Of a DNA stretch of 64,000 nt, positions 59,143 to 64,000 are shown piece after piece; within the stretch, counting starts at the first letter, position 1; the number at the start of each line of letters is the position of its first letter. The stretch is from assembly GCA_018268375.1 (NCBI GenBank), contig JAFDWS010000002.1:744001-808000 (forward strand), given 5' to 3'. A program made the translations under genes and the position numbers. The notes under the pieces were generated by a model that ran no database searches, was not told the DNA's origin, and worked only from the letters and a program-made list of their open reading frames with translations. This DNA comes from Armatimonadota bacterium. GTDB lineage: Bacteria; Armatimonadota; Fimbriimonadia; Fimbriimonadales; Fimbriimonadaceae.

Positions 59143-60237
59143 ATGTTAAGAAACGCCCTGCTTGCCGTCCTGGCCGGTTCGTGCGCCACCACCGCCCTCG
59201 CACAGGACGATCCCAACAACGCTCAACTCAAGCAGGAGATCGAGCGCCTGAAACAGCAACAGGCCAAGATGCAGCAGGACTTCGACGACAAGATCAAGAG
59301 ACTCGAAGAGAAGCTCGATGCCCGATCCAAAGCAGAGAAGCCGCCCGTCAAGATCGAGGCCCTCCTTCAATCCCGAATGGACTTTGATTCGGACGCGCCC
59401 GACAGCTTCTATTTCCGGCGGCTCGAGCTTAAGTTCAGCGGCAAGGTCAATCCCAAAGCGTCGTGGACCCTCATGCTCGACCCCGCCAAGGAACTCAAAC
59501 TTGGCAGCGGGCCAGCGGTCGACCAGCGTACCAAGATGCTGCAGGACGCCTATATCACGCTCTTGCTCGACAAGAACTGGAGCATGGACATCGGCCAGCG
59601 AAAGATCCCCATCGCCTATGAGGCGCTCATGCCCACCTCGGCCCTTGACACGCTTGAACGGGCGCTCTTCATGTCGCAAGGAAAGCTCGCCGATGTTCGC
59701 GATGTGGGAATCCAGGCGACCGGCCGCTACCCGGAGTTCGACGTCACCGTGGCAGCACTGAACGGCACCGGAGAGTCGCAGAACGGCAAAGACCCGAACG
59801 ACCAAAAGACGTTCGGCGGGCGAGCGGTCTTCCACCCGACGAGCGTCCCCGGCCTACACCTCGGCGCATCCGAACTTGCGGGCACAGGGCCGAACGGGAC
59901 GAAGAACGAGCGGACCGGATTCGAGATCCAATACAAGCGGAACGGACTGACCCTCCGAAGCGAGTACGCGACCGGCATCGCGGACGACAAGAGGGCGAAC
60001 GGCTGGTATGGGCACGCTGGCTACCGCTTCCTCAAGGACTGGGAAGGAGTCATCCGGTACGACACTTTCGACCCCGACAACCAAGCCTCCGACGACGACG
60101 TCCGAGACCTCATCTTTGGGGTCAACACATGGAGCCTTGGCGAGGGGACCCTGGCGCAGTTCAACCTGGTGAACCGCCGCTTCGGGAACGGTGGCCACCG
60201 CACCTTCTGGCAGTTCGGGATGCAAGTGAAGTTCTGA
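59143..60237 (+). CDS. OprO/OprP-type outer-membrane porin
   Basis: 364 residues. Signal peptide (LRNALLAVLAGSCATTALAQ), a coiled-coil segment at 25-60 (LKQEIERLKQQQAKMQQDFDDKIKRLEEKL) that would trimerise, then a phosphate-selective-porin-type beta barrel (FYFRRLELKFSGKVNPKASWTLMLDPA, AGYRFLKDWEGVIRYDTFDPDN) ending in aromatic FWQFGMQVKF, the outer-membrane insertion signal. Substrate specificity not certain. It shows that the host has an outer membrane. Confidence 0.9.
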   Translation: MLRNALLAVLAGSCATTALAQDDPNNAQLKQEIERLKQQQAKMQQDFDDKIKRLEEKLDARSKAEKPPVKIEALLQSRMDFDSDAPDSFYFRRLELKFSGKVNPKASWTLMLDPAKELKLGSGPAVDQRTKMLQDAYITLLLDKNWSMDIGQRKIPIAYEALMPTSALDTLERALFMSQGKLADVRDVGIQATGRYPEFDVTVAALNGTGESQNGKDPNDQKTFGGRAVFHPTSVPGLHLGASELAGTGPNGTKNERTGFEIQYKRNGLTLRSEYATGIADDKRANGWYGHAGYRFLKDWEGVIRYDTFDPDNQASDDDVRDLIFGVNTWSLGEGTLAQFNLVNRRFGNGGHRTFWQFGMQVKF

Positions 60238-60266
60238 AGCGAACCGGTGAGTGAGCGAGTTCGGGC

Positions 60267-60298
60267 CTCGGGGACAAGGCCGTTGCCTTGCCCTCGAG
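60267..60298. terminator. Hairpin between convergent porin and TlpA genes
   Basis: CTCGGGGACAAGGC pairs with GCCTTGCCCTCGAG around a CGTT loop (one A-C mismatch). No T-run; placed between two stops, so it may act for both strands. Confidence 0.5.
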
Positions 60299-60311
60299 CA
60301 TCCGCCGTCTC

Positions 60312-61385
60312 CTAGCCGCCAGAGCCCTTCATCTTCGCCTCTAGGTCGGCTTTCTGCTTCTCGATCGAAGCTTTGACCTCGGCGTTGTCTTTGTACTGGC
60401 TCGTCGGGAAGAGTTCAAGCATCGCGTCGACCGATTTCATGGCCGCCGGATAATCCTTGATCTGCGTGTAGAAATAAGCCGCGTCGAAGTGGATGATCAG
60501 GTTCTTGCCGCCGCTGCCCTCAATGGCGAGGTCAAGGGCTTTTCGACCAAGCGCCTTTTCCTGGTCTGTGCCCTTGGTTTGCCGAATGGCGAAGCTGCAC
60601 AGCATCATCAGGGACTCCTCCTCCTTCTTGCTCGCCATGCTCTTTGCCTTCTTCTCCCATGCTGCGGCGTCTTCCTTCGCAAGCCAACCGAACTGCATGG
60701 CATCGACCGATCCTTTCTGATCAGGGTGGGCCTTGGCAAACTTGTCAAGGCTCTTGTGAGCAGCCGCGCGGTCGCCCTTCGAGAAGGTGTCTTGAATCTT
60801 GGCAAGCTCTTGCTGGGTCGCCATCATTTCCCGGTTGGCCTTTGCGCTCTTGTCGAATTGAACTTTGAACGCCTTCATGTCGAAGGTGCCCGCCTTCACT
60901 TCCTTCAGAGGGGCTTCCATCGACATGGGGTGGCCGATCCAGACCACAACCCCGTCCTTCACGATGAAGGCGGTCGGAATACCGTTCTGCCCGGCCTCGG
61001 CCATCCAGCTCTTCGCCATGCCGTCCTTGTTGCTGGAGTAGCCGACGTTGTAGTCCATCTTGTCACCCATGTCGCCGACGAACTTGGCGATGTTGCCGTC
61101 AACGTCGTCTTCCCAAATGCTCACGCCGATGAACGTGACGTCCTTGTTCGCCTTCGCCATCTCGGTCAGGTGGGGGATGCTCTCTCGGCAAGGCCCGCAC
61201 CACGTCGCCCAAAACTCGACCACGTAGGTCTTGCCCGGTTCGAAGTCCTTGACGGGGGTCCCCTTGTACCAACTCTTGACGTCGAGCTTCGGCGCCTTGG
61301 TACCAGGCCCCAAATCGGCGAGGCCAGCGGTGGTGAGAGCGAGGGCCAGTAACGCAACTGACGCGGTGCGAACGCGATAAGGCAT
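60312..61385 (-). CDS. TlpA-like thioredoxin with C-terminal helical repeats, exported
   Basis: 357 residues from ATG 61385. Signal peptide (RTASVALLALALTTAGLA). Thioredoxin fold of the TlpA/ResA type with WCGPC (VEFWATWCGPCRES) at about residue 60, then AFIVKDGVVVWIG. The C-terminal half is Lys/Ala-rich and helical, TPR-like (YFYTQIKDYPAAMKSVDAML). A periplasmic thiol reductase or redox partner is likely. The GTG/ATG further upstream is inside the leader and is rejected. Confidence 0.85.
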   Translation of the reverse strand: MPYRVRTASVALLALALTTAGLADLGPGTKAPKLDVKSWYKGTPVKDFEPGKTYVVEFWATWCGPCRESIPHLTEMAKANKDVTFIGVSIWEDDVDGNIAKFVGDMGDKMDYNVGYSSNKDGMAKSWMAEAGQNGIPTAFIVKDGVVVWIGHPMSMEAPLKEVKAGTFDMKAFKVQFDKSAKANREMMATQQELAKIQDTFSKGDRAAAHKSLDKFAKAHPDQKGSVDAMQFGWLAKEDAAAWEKKAKSMASKKEEESLMMLCSFAIRQTKGTDQEKALGRKALDLAIEGSGGKNLIIHFDAAYFYTQIKDYPAAMKSVDAMLELFPTSQYKDNAEVKASIEKQKADLEAKMKGSGG

Positions 61386-61427
61386 AGCTAAGAGTACACC
61401 TTCTTGCCCCCTCACAGTTTCCCGACC

Positions 61428-62453
61428 CTAGAAGTTGAACTGGTCGATGTTGTCCTTTGTGAAGACGATGGGGTCGCCGAGAAGCACATTGTCGCCCTGC
61501 ATCTTCTTCTCACCCCGGTGGCTCATGAAGTACGGAGCGTTCGGTTTGAGTGCTCCCTTCGCAACCGCCTCAGCGACCTCGATCGTCAGGAACCCGAGAT
61601 CCTTGGTGTTCCACAAGAGCACGGATTTCACAGTCCCGTCCTTCACGTAGGAGCGCATATCGTTCGGTGTGGCCAGGCCCGTTACCAGCACCTTGCCCGA
61701 CTTCCCTGCCTGCTTGACCGCTTCTGCGGCACCGGGGAACGCGACCGAGCTGATGCCGAAAATGCCCTTGAGATCGGGATACGCTTTCATCAAGTCGCGG
61801 CTCACTTCGAAGGCCAACTTCTGATCCTCGTTGGACGGCTTGACGTCGACTAGTTGCATTTTCGGATACTTCTTCAGCCGCTCCTTCATATGAACCATCC
61901 ACTCGTTTTGGTTCGCGGCAGTCAGCCGTGCGGTGACGATCGCCACCTGACCTGTCGGCTCAGCTCCGCCAAGGTCTTTGGCCATGGCGTCGACAAGGCC
62001 ATAGCCGATTTGTTGCGGGGTCGCTTGGTTCACAAAGAGCTCCCGGCTGTCCTGGCTGGCATCAGCGTCCCAAGTGATGACCTTGACCCCTTGGTCACGA
62101 GCCTTCTTCAGGACCGGCCCCAGCACCTGCGGGTCGTTGCAGGAGACTGCGATCACGTCGGCTCCCTTGAGGACCCACTTCTCGATCATCTCGGCCGCAG
62201 CCTCCGGCTTTCCGTCGGTAGGGCCATCGTAAGTGAGTTCGATATCGCCGAGTTCCTTGGCCGCGTCCTCGGCTCCCTCGGCGCACGAGGTGAAGTAGGG
62301 CACGCCCTTCTGCTTTGGCAAAAGGTAGACCTTGAACTTCTTGCCGGCCGTGGGGGCGCCCGTGCCTGACGCCGTCTTGGTCCCGTCGGAGGTCGGACCG
62401 CAGCCCACAACGAGTAAAGCGGCTGCGAGGAGTGCGGGGACGAGTGCCTTCAT
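61428..62453 (-). CDS. Sugar ABC transporter substrate-binding lipoprotein (periplasmic-binding-protein type 1, RhaS/LsrB-like)
   Basis: 341 residues. Lipoprotein signal ending LLVVGC. The binding-protein fold is clear: VYLLPKQKGVPYFTSCAEGAEDAAKEL, the ADVIAVSCNDPQVL strand, VITWDADA and a LVTGLATPND hinge. Similar to rhamnose or autoinducer-2 binding proteins; the sugar is not certain. Followed by two permease genes upstream in map order, all on the minus strand, but the ATP-binding gene is outside the window. Confidence 0.88.
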   Translation of the reverse strand: MKALVPALLAAALLVVGCGPTSDGTKTASGTGAPTAGKKFKVYLLPKQKGVPYFTSCAEGAEDAAKELGDIELTYDGPTDGKPEAAAEMIEKWVLKGADVIAVSCNDPQVLGPVLKKARDQGVKVITWDADASQDSRELFVNQATPQQIGYGLVDAMAKDLGGAEPTGQVAIVTARLTAANQNEWMVHMKERLKKYPKMQLVDVKPSNEDQKLAFEVSRDLMKAYPDLKGIFGISSVAFPGAAEAVKQAGKSGKVLVTGLATPNDMRSYVKDGTVKSVLLWNTKDLGFLTIEVAEAVAKGALKPNAPYFMSHRGEKKMQGDNVLLGDPIVFTKDNIDQFNF

Positions 62454-62460
62454 CAGACGT

Positions 62461-62466
62461 ATTGTG
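62461..62466 (-). promoter_or_regulatory. -10-like box before the binding-protein gene
   Basis: CACAAT on the minus strand, seven bases before ATG 62453; lies just beyond the permease stop, so it could add an internal start to the transporter operon. Confidence 0.35.
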
Positions 62467-62472
62467 CTCTAA

Positions 62473-63405
62473 TCAAGCGCTGTCCGTCTTCTTGCCGAAC
62501 GCGGAGTTCGCAACAAGAGCGAGAATCAGCAGGCCGCCGATCACAATCAAGTTGATCTCGTCTCGCTCCCAATGCCAGCTCACGAACTGCCGCACTTCAT
62601 GGACGATAAGGATTCCAAGGAGGCTCCCACCGATCGTGCCCCGCCCGCCCGTGATGCTCGTTCCCCCTAAGACGATCGCTGTCACGACATCAAGTTCCAT
62701 ACCGTGGCCGATGTCTGCCTTTACTGTGTTCCGACGCGCCGCATAGGAAACTGCCGCAACTGCTGCGGCTGTTCCAGCCAAGGTATAGAGCCAAAACTTG
62801 ATCTTATCGACGTCAATAGCGGAGAACCGCGCGGCCTTCTCGTTCAGACCGATCGCGAAGACCGCTTGTCCCTTCACGGTCCGGGAGAGCCACAGGGCAG
62901 CGCCCGCAGCGGCAAGTGCCAGGACGAAAAACATGAGCGGCCCAGCGACCAGCGATTGAAACGCGGGGTCAAATCCGGAGATCGGGCGCGCCCGGCTGAT
63001 TCCTTCGGCGAGCCCGAAGTACGCCGACATCGTCGCCAGAGTGACGATGAGCGGGTGGATGCGGGCGCGAGAGACGATCCAGCCGTTCAACATCCCGGCG
63101 AGGGCGCCCGCCACCAGAGCGCAAACCGCTGCCAAGGGCCATGGCGTGCCTCGCTCGGCGGCAAGGCCAAACGCGACGGCAGCGAGCGACATCGAAGCGC
63201 CGACCGAGAGGTCGATCCCGCCGGTGATCACAATGAGGGTCACCGGGAGGGCGATCACCGCCAGTTCCAGCACCAGTTTGACGAGCGTGCCTTGCACTTT
63301 CGGAGTCAAGAACGTCGGATCGAGCCGCCAAGCGACGGCGACGAACGCCGCCAACAGAACAAGCAGCACCGCCTCTTGCCGAAATCGGCCAAGGAACGCC
63401 TTCAA
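62473..63405 (-). CDS. Sugar ABC transporter permease 1
   Basis: 310 residues with 8-10 hydrophobic helices of the BPD_transp_2 family (TLIVITGGIDLSVGASMSLAAV, the signature of RbsC/RhaP-like permeases, and VLGGTSITGGRGTIGG). The start is TTG 63405, overlapping the upstream permease stop (TTGA). Forms the channel with the second permease. Confidence 0.9.
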   Translation of the reverse strand: MKAFLGRFRQEAVLLVLLAAFVAVAWRLDPTFLTPKVQGTLVKLVLELAVIALPVTLIVITGGIDLSVGASMSLAAVAFGLAAERGTPWPLAAVCALVAGALAGMLNGWIVSRARIHPLIVTLATMSAYFGLAEGISRARPISGFDPAFQSLVAGPLMFFVLALAAAGAALWLSRTVKGQAVFAIGLNEKAARFSAIDVDKIKFWLYTLAGTAAAVAAVSYAARRNTVKADIGHGMELDVVTAIVLGGTSITGGRGTIGGSLLGILIVHEVRQFVSWHWERDEINLIVIGGLLILALVANSAFGKKTDSA

Positions 63406-64000
63406 GCCCCAACCTCGGCTCTCCGTCGAGCGCTTACTCTGTCACCGAGGACAGCGGTCAGGATCAGGACGCCTTGGATCGCGCGCTCCCAATACGAAGC
63501 CTGGTCGCCCAAGCGCAAGAAGATCAACGCGGTTCTAATGATGCTGAGAAGGGCGACACCGAGCAGCACCCCCCAGAGGCTTCCTCGGCCACCGGTGATC
63601 GAAACTCCGCCGACCACGACGCAGGTCACGACGAACAGTTCCCAACCCGTGCCGTAGCCAGATTCCACGACGGAGAGCTGCGGGGCGCTCACGAGAACGG
63701 CCACTCCGGTCAGCAACCCCATCAAGGCGAAAGCAGCCAGCTTCACCTGCTTTACTGGGAGCCCACGCACCTTCGCAGCTTCAGGATTGCTTCCGATTGC
63801 ATAGACTCGTCGGCCCCAAGGTGTCAGGCTCGCCAAAGTGATGCTCACCGCTACGACGAGAAGTGCGACGAGCACCGGGTTCGGCACGCCCCCGCTGACC
63901 CCGATCCCGAGTTGTCTGATGAAAGGCGGGAGGTCTGTGACCCACTCACCGTGCAAGACCAGTTCCGTGACTCCACGCAAGACCGTTAGCATGCCCAGGG
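63402..64000 (-). CDS. Sugar ABC transporter permease 2 (5' end outside window)
   Basis: 199 codons are visible, open to the window edge; the N-terminal half is missing. The same family: WGRRVYAIGSNPEAAKVRGL and VVGGVSITGGRGSLWGVLLG. A paired but distinct permease is typical of rhamnose-type transporters. Confidence 0.9.
   Translation of the reverse strand, partial: LGMLTVLRGVTELVLHGEWVTDLPPFIRQLGIGVSGGVPNPVLVALLVVAVSITLASLTPWGRRVYAIGSNPEAAKVRGLPVKQVKLAAFALMGLLTGVAVLVSAPQLSVVESGYGTGWELFVVTCVVVGGVSITGGRGSLWGVLLGVALLSIIRTALIFLRLGDQASYWERAIQGVLILTAVLGDRVSARRRAEVGA

Noticed and set aside
1..64000. CRISPR array, rRNA genes, insertion sequences with transposase
   Set aside because: None seen: no regularly spaced repeats, no rRNA sequence, no transposase-like frame; the only recombinase is the island integrase.

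Overview
The window is GC-rich bacterial DNA. The gene mix suggests an environmental didermic bacterium, most likely Armatimonadota (Fimbriimonadia-like). Pointers are a subtilase ending in W-G repeats, many secreted beta-propeller and AAA/WD40 proteins, planctomycete-style DUF1501 and DUF1549/DUF1553 proteins, a phosphate-type porin, and start codons that often sit 6-9 bases behind a -10-like box. No marker gene in the window proves the lineage, so this is inference.

Left chromosomal part (1-30714). The 3' end of pntB is followed by a membrane HD-GYP c-di-GMP phosphodiesterase gene with a good terminator. Next comes a c-di-GMP-I (GEMM-I) riboswitch in the leader of a secreted S8 protease, so turnover and sensing of c-di-GMP lie side by side. 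Small membrane and unknown genes follow. A tightly overlapping operon then encodes a molybdenum hydroxylase (2Fe-2S subunit, Mo subunit), its XdhC and MobA-like maturation proteins, and formate-tetrahydrofolate ligase. After it come galT, a TPR protein, a divergent DUF1501 / cytochrome-like DUF1549-DUF1553 pair, a three-gene pseudopilin operon whose last member carries Ca-binding loops, an SGNH hydrolase, a K+ channel, a secreted protein, a PhyH dioxygenase, and a convergent pair of AAA proteins (SARP/BTAD-AAA and AAA-WD40).

Integrated island (30715-58972, about 28 kb). It sits in the 3' end of a tRNA-Asn(GTT) gene. The tRNA is intact at the right end, and a 50-bp copy of its 3' part marks the left end beside a tyrosine integrase. 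Putative integrase arm motifs lie just inside both ends. Cargo, left to right: an orphan RHS toxin tip with its overlapping immunity gene; a Sec-exported RHS protein with a C39-peptidase-like partner and a secreted partner, whose overlapping downstream gene encodes a degenerate CheY-like receiver in the immunity position; two divergent secreted WD40 paralogues; a phage-like module (excisionase, replication-initiation-like protein, small genes, a repeated structured element); and a defence block with type I restriction-modification hsdM-hsdS-abi-hsdR, an Abi_C-type gene translationally fused into the operon, a HARE-HTH/GIY-YIG protein and an HNH endonuclease.

Right chromosomal part (59003-64000). 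An OprO/P-like porin, a TlpA-like thioredoxin with a helical-repeat tail, and a sugar ABC transporter (lipoprotein binding protein plus two permeases, the second running off the window).
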